The translations under genes were made by a program, and so were the position numbers. From contig NZ_CAJXYQ010000012.1 in the NCBI RefSeq assembly GCF_913063105.1, forward strand, positions 1-64,000: 64,000 nucleotides of DNA, written 5' to 3'. The stretch comes from an uncultured Draconibacterium sp. GTDB taxonomy: Bacteria > Bacteroidota > Bacteroidia > Bacteroidales > Prolixibacteraceae. The first letter of the stretch is position 1. Each line of letters starts with the position of its first letter. The notes below the pieces were generated by a model. That model was not told where the DNA came from. It was given only the letters and a program-made list of their open reading frames with translations, and did no database searches. This document shows, piece by piece, positions 16,656 through 24,188 of the stretch.

Positions 16656-19600
16656 CTACTTAATAATAATTTTTTCAACTTTTAGCTCAGCATCTGTTTT
16701 TAGCTGAAGAACATACATTCCGGGCACAAGATTTAACTTGATCTGCTGGCTTTGTACAGTTCCGTTTGATACCAGACGTTGATTTAAATCGTAAACATTA
16801 TAAACGATGTTATTTACATTTCCATCCACGTAAAGAATACCTCTTGTTGGATTTGGATAAATACGTAAATCTGCGTTAAGCGCTTCATTAACTGATGTCA
16901 ATATCAACATCACGTTTTCTGCCAGGTCCTCATCAACCACCAGGCTTCCATCTGCAGCATTGTAACCGTTTAGGCTCACAGTGTAATCAGCAGAAGTTCC
17001 TGATACAACATCTGAGAAAACGGCAACACCATCTTCATTTACGCTAATACTCTCGCCGTTAAAAGTTACAACTGCCCCCCCCAGTGGATTGTTATTTTTA
17101 TCAACTACGGTAATGGTTACGTCATAATATTGTACTTCAAATTCAATTTTTGCGGCATCAACCACAAAAAATTCTTCCCCTTCTGCATCGTCTCCGGTGT
17201 AGTACAATTTTGTTCCAACAACAACAAAATCTGCTGAATTTACCTCATCAGGATCGAGTTTAGTATTTAAAACATCTGCTACTTTCATAGTGTTGCCGGC
17301 GGCACCATCGCTAACCCAAAGTTTTGTGCCGGTACTATCGGCAGCTTCAAAAAACACCAACCCGTCAATACCAATAAATCCTTCGGGTTTTGCATCACCT
17401 TCGGTATTTATGTCTTTTAACAGTCTTCCATTGGTTCCGTTAAACACCCAAAGCTCTTCGCCTTTAACACTGTCAACTGCCGAGAAGTACAGTTTTCCAC
17501 CACAAGCGTAAAGGTTATCAACTTCACCATCTTCTCCCGGATTAGGTTCGAATACCAACATGGTGCCTTCCGCTGTACCATCGGTAACAAAAAGCTGGTC
17601 GCCGGTACCGTTATCGGCCACAAAATAAACTTTGTCGTTCATTACAGTAAATTCTGCAGGATCGCCGTTGCCTGAACCAACATTAATATCTACCAGCATT
17701 GACGTTCCGGCAACGGAACCATCCGAAATCCAAAGCTCGTCGCCATCGGTTCCGTTATCGCCCTGAAATAATAATTTTCCGTTGAATAATATCGCCTGAT
17801 TACCAGTATAACCATGGTTTGATGGATTAATATCAATAATCTCAACAGTTTCATCGGCTTTTAATATATGTAGTTCGTTTCTACCATTGTTAGCCTGAAA
17901 ATAGGTAATATTATTGGCCTCATCAACAATAGGGTACGAAGGTGTGGCATAACCGCCACCATTCAGGTCAGTAATTTTTTCAGGAGCAGCGTCTCCATCA
18001 ATTCTCCACCATTGTGTTGACGAACCATCGTTGGCCTGGAAATACAGCTTGTTATTAAAAACAAATAGTTGTTGAGGATTGGAGCCTTTGTTTTCCCCTT
18101 CCTGAATATCCATCACCATCATGGTGTTTTCAGGTGTTCCGTCAGTTACCCACAATTCTTTATCGTGGCCGGTTTTATCGCCATCGTTGGCATTAAAATA
18201 TAATTTGCCATTGTACTCAATAAAGTTAGAAGGATCAGAGTTTGGAGAAGTATCCAAGGTATCCTGGTTGATATTTTTAAACAAGGCGGCAACACCGCCA
18301 GTTGTAATTCGGTATAGCTCGTCGCCAATATCGCCGCCCTCGTCAGCTTCGAAATAAATGTCGCCATTAAAAACATACGGGTTTGCAATACCCGCATCGC
18401 CGCTTTTGTTAAGATCTGTAGCCTGTTTCACATCGCTTAAAACGCTTGCTGCATTTACAACAAAAATATCATCACCATTGGCATCATCACCTGTAAAGTA
18501 TAGGTTTGATCCAATAACAGCCACCTCTCCTAAGTTTATATCATCAGGATTTTCAGAAACGTAAAAATCACTAGCTACTGCCAGAGTATTCTCTTCAGTA
18601 CCATCTGTTACCCAGAGTTTTGTTCCGGTACTGTCTGTTGCTTCGAAGAACAACAAGCCGTCAACCTCGATAAATCCTTCTGGTTTCGAGTCTCCAGCGG
18701 TATTTATATCTTTCAATACTTTTGCGTCACTTCCATCAAACACCCAAAGTTCTTCTCCTTTAGCCGTATCAACAGCCGAGAAATATAACTTTCCGTTATA
18801 TGCAAACAGGTTATCTACTTCACCATCATCTCCTGGATTAGGTTCGAATACCAACATAGTGCCTTCCGCTGTACCATCGGTTACAAACAGCTGGTCGCCA
18901 TTGCCGTTATCAGCAAAGAAATATACTTTATCACTCAAAATTGTAAAACCGGCAGGATCGCCGTTACCTGAACCAACATTAATATCTACCAGCATTGACG
19001 TTCCGGCAACAGTAGCATCTGAAGTCCAAAGCTCGTCACCATCGGTTCCGTTGTCGCCCTGAAATAATAATTTTCCGTTGAATAATATCGCCTGGCTTCC
19101 GGTATAGCCATGGTTTGATGGATTTATATCAATAATCTCAACCGTTTCGTCGGCTTTTAAAATGTGTAGTTCGTTTTTGCCATTGTTAGCCTGGAAATAG
19201 GTAATATTATTAGCCTCATCAACAATAGGATTCATTGGCGTTGCGAATCCTCCTCCATTTAAGTCGGTAATTTTTTCAGGCGCACCGTCTCCATCAATTC
19301 TCCACCATTGTGTTGACGAACCATCATTGGCCTGGAAATACAGCTTGTTGTTAAAAACAAATAGTTGTTGAGGATTGGAGCCTTTATTTTCACCTTCCTG
19401 GATATCCATCACCATCATGGTATTTTCAGGTGTTCCGTCTGTTACCCACAATTCTTTATCATGGCCGGTTTTATCACCATCGTTGGCATTAAAATATAAT
19501 TTGCCATTGTATTCAATAAAGTTAGAAGGATCGGAAGATGGCGAAGTATCCAGCGTATCCTGATTAATATCTTTAAACAGAGCCACCGAACCATTGGCAG

Positions 19601-19790
19601 AAATGCGATAAAGCTCGTCGCTAAGATCGCCGCCCTCATCGGCTTCAAAATAAATGTCTCCGTTAAAAACAGCAAGTTTCCCAATTCCGCTGTCACCACT
19701 TTTGTTCAAATCGCTTACCTGTTTGATTTGAGCATTTAGAGCTGCACTCAAACCAAAAATCAGGCAAGATAGCACGTAGAATTTTTTCAT
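16656..19790 (-). CDS. Secreted ELWxxDGT-repeat protein with internal duplication and T9SS C-terminal domain
   Basis: 1,044 residues. Signal peptide MKKFYVLSCLIFGLSAALNA. Residues ~21-452 and ~453-884 are two near-identical copies of 432 residues, each with several repeats containing ELWVTDGT, LFVTDGTAEGT, KLYFNANDG and GEELWVF. This short-motif pattern suggests beta-propeller-like blades. A beta-sandwich domain follows (VTITVVDKNNNPLGGAVVTF), and the end is a type A T9SS sorting domain (DLRIYPNPTRGILYVDG through GMYVLQLKTD, then VEKIIIK). The protein should be exported and attached to or released from the surface. It lies 23 bp downstream of the Fe-S protein gene and just upstream of susC, so it belongs to the cargo operon. 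The function of ELWxxDGT repeat proteins is unknown; surface binding is a guess. Confidence 0.88.
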   Translation of the reverse strand: MKKFYVLSCLIFGLSAALNAQIKQVSDLNKSGDSGIGKLAVFNGDIYFEADEGGDLSDELYRISANGSVALFKDINQDTLDTSPSSDPSNFIEYNGKLYFNANDGDKTGHDKELWVTDGTPENTMMVMDIQEGENKGSNPQQLFVFNNKLYFQANDGSSTQWWRIDGDGAPEKITDLNGGGFATPMNPIVDEANNITYFQANNGKNELHILKADETVEIIDINPSNHGYTGSQAILFNGKLLFQGDNGTDGDELWTSDATVAGTSMLVDINVGSGNGDPAGFTILSDKVYFFADNGNGDQLFVTDGTAEGTMLVFEPNPGDDGEVDNLFAYNGKLYFSAVDTAKGEELWVFDGSDAKVLKDINTAGDSKPEGFIEVDGLLFFEATDSTGTKLWVTDGTEENTLAVASDFYVSENPDDINLGEVAVIGSNLYFTGDDANGDDIFVVNAASVLSDVKQATDLNKSGDAGIANPYVFNGDIYFEADEGGDIGDELYRITTGGVAALFKNINQDTLDTSPNSDPSNFIEYNGKLYFNANDGDKTGHDKELWVTDGTPENTMMVMDIQEGENKGSNPQQLFVFNNKLYFQANDGSSTQWWRIDGDAAPEKITDLNGGGYATPSYPIVDEANNITYFQANNGRNELHILKADETVEIIDINPSNHGYTGNQAILFNGKLLFQGDNGTDGDELWISDGSVAGTSMLVDINVGSGNGDPAEFTVMNDKVYFVADNGTGDQLFVTDGTAEGTMLVFEPNPGEDGEVDNLYACGGKLYFSAVDSVKGEELWVFNGTNGRLLKDINTEGDAKPEGFIGIDGLVFFEAADSTGTKLWVSDGAAGNTMKVADVLNTKLDPDEVNSADFVVVGTKLYYTGDDAEGEEFFVVDAAKIEFEVQYYDVTITVVDKNNNPLGGAVVTFNGESISVNEDGVAVFSDVVSGTSADYTVSLNGYNAADGSLVVDEDLAENVMLILTSVNEALNADLRIYPNPTRGILYVDGNVNNIVYNVYDLNQRLVSNGTVQSQQIKLNLVPGMYVLQLKTDAELKVEKIIIK
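17150..19740 (-). repeat. Tandem 1,296-bp duplication inside the ELWxxDGT gene
   Basis: Matching anchor strings (for example ATGGTGTTTTCAGGTGTTCC at 18121 and its one-base variant at 19417) are offset by exactly 1,296 bp, or 432 codons. The two copies differ at scattered, mostly silent-looking positions, which fits a fairly recent in-frame tandem duplication. The boundaries given are approximate. Confidence 0.85.
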
Positions 19791-19813
19791 AATCAGTAGT
19801 TTTTTTAAATTTA

Positions 19814-21763
19814 TTATTCTTGTTCTTTTTTAGCAGTTTTATTGTTTTGCATTGATTTTGGCAGCTCAAACTCAAATGGATTTATAGTATTCTCTATAAC
19901 TCCGTTATCGTAAGTTATCGTAAGCTGCTTTCTCATCATTAATTCAGCAATATATTCAGTTGTTGTTTCACTTTTCACATAATTCACAATTGCAACAGGG
20001 CCATCGGCCGTATAGCGTGTAAAAAGTGCAACAATGTGTTTATTATTGTTTTTTAGATGATTAGCAAGGAACGGCATAAACTGTGTATTGCGCTGGTATT
20101 TTGTAATTGGGAAAACCAATGCAGCCAATTGCTCACGCGAATACGAACTTCGGTTGTTGAACGTACGTTGAAATTTTGGAAATCCAATACTTTTTAGATA
20201 TAACCCAGAGTAAACAGTATCGTTTACACTGATTTGCGATACAGTGTACAGGTCTTTACTTGAAAAACTTTCTTCGGGTGTTTTGTAAACCAAATCCGAT
20301 CCTTCAATGGCATTTTTAATTGCTTCCGGGCTAACAATCGAATCGGTATAAAAACGCACTTTTACCGGATTGCCGTATACTGTTTCAAAACTATAAATAC
20401 CACTTATCTCGCGGGCAAGGTTAGCCACAAAAACTACATCCAACTGATCGAAGAAGTTTTCGATGTACAGGTCAACTAGTCGAACTTCTGCTTCATTCTC
20501 TGGTATTCTAATATCAAAATGTTTGGGTTCGAATATGGCTTTCCGTACTTGTGGTGCTGTTAGTTTGGTGGTATCGTAATGAAGTACAACCGTGTGGTCG
20601 CGGATGTAAGTTTCGGCTCCCACAATGCCGGGAATATTTTTTACCTGATTAACAAAGCTGATGGAGCTTCCGTAGCATTTAACATTTTTAATGCCTGACA
20701 TTTCGAAGGTAGAAGAACTTGCTATTTCTTCTTTCGAACCCCATTTCATATCAACTGTTGGGATACGAAGGTTAGTTCCAAAAATCAGCCCTATCATTAT
20801 AAAGAATACGGTTATTAATATGGGAACCCATTTAAAACGCGTCGACCCATTCAATCCTATGGCATCTTCGTTATGCGGACAAATACCCATACATTCGGTA
20901 CACAAGTTACAATCGGGGTGGTTCACCACTTTTTGTTGCGATACTTTTATGCCTTGTGGACAATTTTTATCGCATAATCCACAATCAATACATTTATCCT
21001 CATCGCGTGTAATCTTAAGTACCTGCAAGCCCGCTCTTTTTCTTAAACCAATTATTTCGAGAACATAGGCCAAAGCTGCTGATAAAATTAGTACGACAGT
21101 TAAACTGACTGTATGTTCGGCCTGATGGAAAAGTACGAGAATGATTACCAGCGCCACAAATACATAGAAATACTTAAAAGCATTTGAAATAGCACCAAGC
21201 GGACACAAGTACCTGCACCAAAACTGCTTGTAAAACAATGCTCCGAGAATTAAAAGTGTTATGGCAATTATGGCAAACCAGGTTGATACATCTTCGCCAA
21301 ATAAACTGGCCGTTGCAAAAAACGGATCGAACTTCTTACAAAACAGATCATTGGTTTTGAGCGTAAAGTAAAAAGTAAAAAACAACAGTACATATTTTAC
21401 CGACCGTAACACGATATCAACAATACCACCAGCCTCAAACTTTTTTATTTTAAAACGTTTCCCCAACTTGCCAACACCTTCCGAGAAAGTACCAACCGGA
21501 CAAACGTATCCACAAAACAATTTTGAAACAACAATGGTACACAACACCAGTGCTGCTCCCATCATCACTTGCATGCCTTCCATTGAACAGGCCAATGCCC
21601 CGTTTACAAAATAAGTTGTTATGGCTTGAATTCCGCCAAACGGACAACATGCTTCAAAATCGAAAAAGGAGCTTTTAAAAAAGATTCCCCTGATCCAAAA
21701 AAATGCCAACACGGCAAACAATGTCCATTGCCCAACCTGACGTATGGTAAATTTCTTAAACAT
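19814..21763 (-). CDS. Membrane 4Fe-4S protein (NapH/CcoG/NosR-like) fused to HMA-like modules
   Basis: 649 residues. The N-terminal half has about six membrane segments (GQWTLFAVLAFFWIRGIFF, then YVLLFFTFYFTL and others) with cysteine clusters near residues 35 (EACCPFGG), 88 (CGYVCPVG) and 183 (CRYLCPLG). Two classical ferredoxin clusters follow at ~256-300 (CIDCGLCDKNCP and CNLCTECMGICP). After another membrane segment, residues ~355-520 look like two tandem domains resembling heavy-metal-associated folds (GIKNVKCYGSSISFVNQV; VDLYIENFFDQLDVVFVANL), but the CxxC of true HMA domains is reduced to a single Cys. Relatives such as CcoG reduce copper and NapH/NosR pass electrons across the membrane, so a role in metal reduction or electron delivery is plausible but not shown. 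It is probably the first gene of the cargo operon. Confidence 0.82.
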   Translation of the reverse strand: MFKKFTIRQVGQWTLFAVLAFFWIRGIFFKSSFFDFEACCPFGGIQAITTYFVNGALACSMEGMQVMMGAALVLCTIVVSKLFCGYVCPVGTFSEGVGKLGKRFKIKKFEAGGIVDIVLRSVKYVLLFFTFYFTLKTNDLFCKKFDPFFATASLFGEDVSTWFAIIAITLLILGALFYKQFWCRYLCPLGAISNAFKYFYVFVALVIILVLFHQAEHTVSLTVVLILSAALAYVLEIIGLRKRAGLQVLKITRDEDKCIDCGLCDKNCPQGIKVSQQKVVNHPDCNLCTECMGICPHNEDAIGLNGSTRFKWVPILITVFFIMIGLIFGTNLRIPTVDMKWGSKEEIASSSTFEMSGIKNVKCYGSSISFVNQVKNIPGIVGAETYIRDHTVVLHYDTTKLTAPQVRKAIFEPKHFDIRIPENEAEVRLVDLYIENFFDQLDVVFVANLAREISGIYSFETVYGNPVKVRFYTDSIVSPEAIKNAIEGSDLVYKTPEESFSSKDLYTVSQISVNDTVYSGLYLKSIGFPKFQRTFNNRSSYSREQLAALVFPITKYQRNTQFMPFLANHLKNNNKHIVALFTRYTADGPVAIVNYVKSETTTEYIAELMMRKQLTITYDNGVIENTINPFEFELPKSMQNNKTAKKEQE

Positions 21764-22100
21764 TAAAATTTATTTTTATTACAGATTAAAGATTAAAAAC
21801 AGAAAAGAAAATCAGGGGGAATAATGAATCAGATTACAAAACAAGTGGTTTCAAAGTACGATTTAAAACCTTTTAATAATTGATATACAGATAGATAAGA
21901 AATACGGAAACCACGAAATTTTGGTGATGTAATTTTAAAGTAATTTCATGCAATTAACAATAATATGATACAAAACACGACAATTACATGAGGATTTGTT
22001 TGTTAAAGCACTCCAACCAAAAAGTATTTTTTAAACAATTCTGCAAAAAAAAATCCAATAAACTTTCAACTTTTCATTTAGGTTTTACGTCTAATTCAGT
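21764..22100. other. AT-rich region between the TPR gene and the Fe-S gene
   Basis: 337 bp without a gene. It should hold the promoter of the minus-strand cargo operon starting with the Fe-S protein. I looked for the Bacteroidota TAnnTTTG box on the minus strand and found no convincing copy with a matching upstream TTTG. No strong hairpin was seen either. Confidence 0.4.
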
Positions 22101-22997
22101 TCATTTATCATCTTGCGACAACTGTTTTAACCTACTTCTTGTAAGCGATATTGCTTGACCTAAATACTCCTTTGGAGCCACAGAATTACTTTTTTCTAGA
22201 TATGGCAGCGCCGTTTTGTAATCCCCTTCGGCCTTTTTGATTTCCTCGGTGTATTTGTGAAAGTCAAGGCGAGTTGGCTCCGTTAAGCTTTTGTACTTCT
22301 TATTGGCTTTGTCGAAAACAGCAGAAGCCTTATTATAATACAACAGTCCTAACTGGCGGTTGGCCTTCTCATTATCCGGATGCTCTGCTAAAATATCCAT
22401 CAGCACTTCAATACCCGCAGCATCTTGATTGGTATTAAGAAGAGCCACACCTTTAAAATAGAGCACAGTAACGTCATGTGGATTAAGTTCGAGTAGCTCT
22501 TCAGCAGTTTGCAAAGTTTCGGAGTATCTTTTATTATTGTAATAAAAGTACATTAGTTTTAAAGTGTATTTTTTAGCGAGTTCCGGTTTATCTTTTAATC
22601 CAACCAGAACCTTTTCTATGGTTTCCAGATCTTTATGCTTTTTAGCAAGATTTAACTGCTGCTCGATAACTGCTTGGTCAGCAAACCCATATTCAATAGC
22701 AATATTGTTGTATTTTATAATTGCTTTTTCATCCTGAAGCTCGTTTGCACACATACTGCAAATAGTGGCCGTCCATATAATTTTTAACGAATCGGTACTG
22801 CCTTGCTCAAAAGCTTTGTCATATATATATAAAGCTTTCTCTAAATTGCCTGAATTTACTTCTTCTTGTGCAGAATCACACAAGGTATTAAAAGTGTTTT
22901 GACTAAAAGTGGATAACCCAACGTAAATTAAAATACAAGTAAATACAATACGTCGGAGCTTCCTAACTATTATTAATTCCATATTAGACTGAATCAT
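22101..22997 (-). CDS. TPR-repeat protein, secreted or periplasmic
   Basis: 298 residues; a shorter start at Met6 (22982) also gives a signal peptide (MELIIVRKLRRIVFTCILIY, ending LSTFSQ). The rest is helical with tetratricopeptide repeats: AQEEVNSGNLEKALYIYDKA, SETLQTAEELLELNPHDVTV followed by LYFKGVALLNTNQ, and EKANRQLGLLYYNKASAVFD. TPR proteins are scaffolds; no enzyme motif is visible. It is the outermost gene at the right end of the element, separated from the Fe-S gene by 337 bp, so it probably has its own transcript. Its relation to the cargo is unknown. Confidence 0.82.
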   Translation of the reverse strand: MIQSNMELIIVRKLRRIVFTCILIYVGLSTFSQNTFNTLCDSAQEEVNSGNLEKALYIYDKAFEQGSTDSLKIIWTATICSMCANELQDEKAIIKYNNIAIEYGFADQAVIEQQLNLAKKHKDLETIEKVLVGLKDKPELAKKYTLKLMYFYYNNKRYSETLQTAEELLELNPHDVTVLYFKGVALLNTNQDAAGIEVLMDILAEHPDNEKANRQLGLLYYNKASAVFDKANKKYKSLTEPTRLDFHKYTEEIKKAEGDYKTALPYLEKSNSVAPKEYLGQAISLTRSRLKQLSQDDK

Positions 22998-23287
22998 TTC
23001 ACTTCAAATATATTTAAACTTTAAGAAATTGATTTCGTAGGAATGAAAATTCTATAAATTCTAGTCAGGTCTACATTTCAATCCTGAAATATATTTTATC
23101 CTATTTTATTTATAATACTTTTTTCTTGCCGTCAGGTGAATTGCTAAAAGAGAACTAAATATTAATCCATTTATGTATATTTGATTTAGAAAATTATTTG
23201 TTGAAAGAGAAGAGAGACTTTACCGAGAACAAAAATCATTGATTTCTGTAAAAAACTGATTTTAAGCGCATAAGAAAATACTAAATC
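22998..23287. other. Right end of the element, non-coding
   Basis: About 290 bp, AT-rich. It contains the 20-bp repeat 23214-23233 that matches 3131-3150 at 19 of 20 bases, with the CGAGAAC heptamer at 23224-23230, and the TTTTAAGCGC decamer at 23260-23269 also present in the left end. No gene was found. Confidence 0.7.
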
Positions 23288-23303
23288 GTCTTGTTCTGGG
23301 CAC
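23288..23303 (+). repeat. attR core: second copy of the 16-bp tRNA-Leu 3' end
   Basis: GTCTTGTTCTGGGCAC, identical to 3013-3028 and in the same orientation, without the remainder of a tRNA. It marks the right junction of the element. Beyond it the sequence is chromosomal. Confidence 0.85.
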
Positions 23304-23313
23304 ACAAAAAAAC

Positions 23314-23348
23314 AAATGCAATAATCTAATAATGCGATTATTGCATTT
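23314..23348 (+). terminator. Hairpin just outside attR, probably the original tRNA-Leu terminator
   Basis: A perfect 13-bp inverted repeat AAATGCAATAATC/GATTATTGCATTT (23314-23326 and 23336-23348) with a 9-nt loop, followed by ATTGTTTTATG. It lies 10 bp beyond the att core, the distance expected for a tRNA terminator before insertion. It could also end minus-strand transcription from the GH27 remnant. Confidence 0.6.
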
Positions 23349-23452
23349 ATTGTTTTATGCAATAGTATTTGCCATTACGACGCTAATTTCTTTTTGGAAA
23401 GCATTATTAATATAGCACATAACCGGCAATAGAAAATAACTAATTGTTTTGT

Positions 23453-23984
23453 CTAATTCTCACATTCAATCAAAAGGAATATACCTGTTTGTGCTTTTAG
23501 CTTGTATGAAATTGTTTTTTTAGCTATCCCCAGGTATTCAGAGGTATAAACATTCAGAAGTTTTACATTTACAGAGAGTCCGAGTTCCTGCATTGCTATT
23601 TCAACATTCTTTGTTTTTATGGTATCGCGATTTAATAGTAAGACTGCCATGTTCCCATCCTTTAATTTTTTTGCCCAAACTTCTGTTTTGCCATCAACTT
23701 TAACACGTTTGCCTTGTTCAGCTGGATCTTGATTTATAGCTATTGCTAATTCATTTGTAATAATCGCTTTCTCTTCCGGAGTGATATTTCGCGGATCGTT
23801 TCCTAAAAACAGAGGCGACGACATTATACACCATAAGGCAAAATGCGATTTTTGCTCTTCGAGGCTTAGGCCGGGGTTGCCGGTTACCAACATATCCGGG
23901 TCGTTCTAATAACCTTTTCCCGCATATGGTGCAAGCGTATCATGAAAAACTGGCAAATACAACAAGAAGAAAAGGTAATATTAG
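23453..23984 (-). pseudogene. Decayed GH27 alpha-galactosidase fragment
   Basis: An open frame (23893 down to 23453, 146 codons) reads MLVTGNPGLSLEEQKSHFAL, then WCIMSSPLFLGNDPRNITPE, the conserved C-terminal part of GH27 catalytic domains, followed by the family's C-terminal beta domain. Directly upstream in the same frame stands LAPYAGKGY, a TAG stop, then NDPDM: the invariant tryptophan of the GYWNDPDM motif has become a stop. The coding signal fades about 60-80 bp further up and the N-terminal two thirds, including the catalytic nucleophile region, is absent. The fragment is therefore non-functional. It is oriented like the xylan locus, 200 bp downstream of uxuA, and is probably a lost member of it. 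GH27 enzymes release alpha-galactose, a known decoration of complex xylans. Confidence 0.8.
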
Positions 23985-24121
23985 TTCCATGGTAATAATT
24001 TTTACACAAAGGAACTACAAATCAGGCTTCGGGAATTTGTTAAAATTAACAGGTAATGGCATTATTTTACCCTTATTGCCCCTAACAAATACGAAAGCAG
24101 GTAGCTGTTATATACCTGTTT

Positions 24122-24138
24122 ATGGGCTGAAAGCCCAT
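24122..24138 (-). other. Short hairpin downstream of uxuA
   Basis: ATGGGCT/AGCCCAT with a 3-nt loop lies 50 bp after the uxuA stop. It lacks a T-tract, so it is a weak candidate for transcript end or processing. Nothing else was seen between uxuA and the GH27 remnant. Confidence 0.4.
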
Positions 24139-24188
24139 CGAGAGATTTAAATAAAGCAACTTAAATTAATGCAAAGGAGAACGATTAA

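Larger units (their letters stand above)
3013..23303 (+). mobile_element. Integrative mobilizable element in tRNA-Leu (about 20.3 kb) with SusCD/protease cargo
   Basis: Seen directly: identical 16-bp cores at both ends, the left one inside tRNA-Leu; a tyrosine recombinase next to the left core; a relaxase plus MobC-like pair; near-identical 20-bp subterminal repeats at 3131-3150 and 23214-23233 (19 of 20 match); and loss of continuity with the neighbouring purL and xylan regions. Known from the family: NBU-type elements of Bacteroides integrate at tRNA 3' ends, NBU1 at a leucine tRNA, and are mobilised by helper conjugative elements. Inference: this is an integrative mobilizable element, not a self-transferring one, since no coupling protein, VirB4-like ATPase or Tra genes are seen. 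The cargo runs 6945-22997. Two decayed genes suggest an old insertion. Whether it still excises is unknown. Confidence 0.82.

Noticed and set aside
17290..19563. Multiple plus-strand frames rich in Ser/Pro over the ELWxxDGT gene
   Set aside because: They recur with the same 1,296-bp period as the real gene and are antisense artefacts of its repeats.
21841..22100. Promoter of the cargo operon
   Set aside because: No TAnnTTTG box with a spaced TTTG could be found on the minus strand, so no site is called although one is expected.
3013..23303. The element as a complete conjugative transposon
   Set aside because: No coupling protein, VirB4-like ATPase or other transfer genes are found; only integrase and relaxase/MobC, so it is at most mobilizable.
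23453..23893. Intact 146-codon gene
   Set aside because: It is only the C-terminal part of GH27, the upstream in-frame codon of a conserved motif is a stop, and the catalytic N-terminal part is missing.
24122..24138. Rho-independent terminator after uxuA
   Set aside because: The hairpin is short and lacks a following T-tract, so it is listed only as a hairpin.
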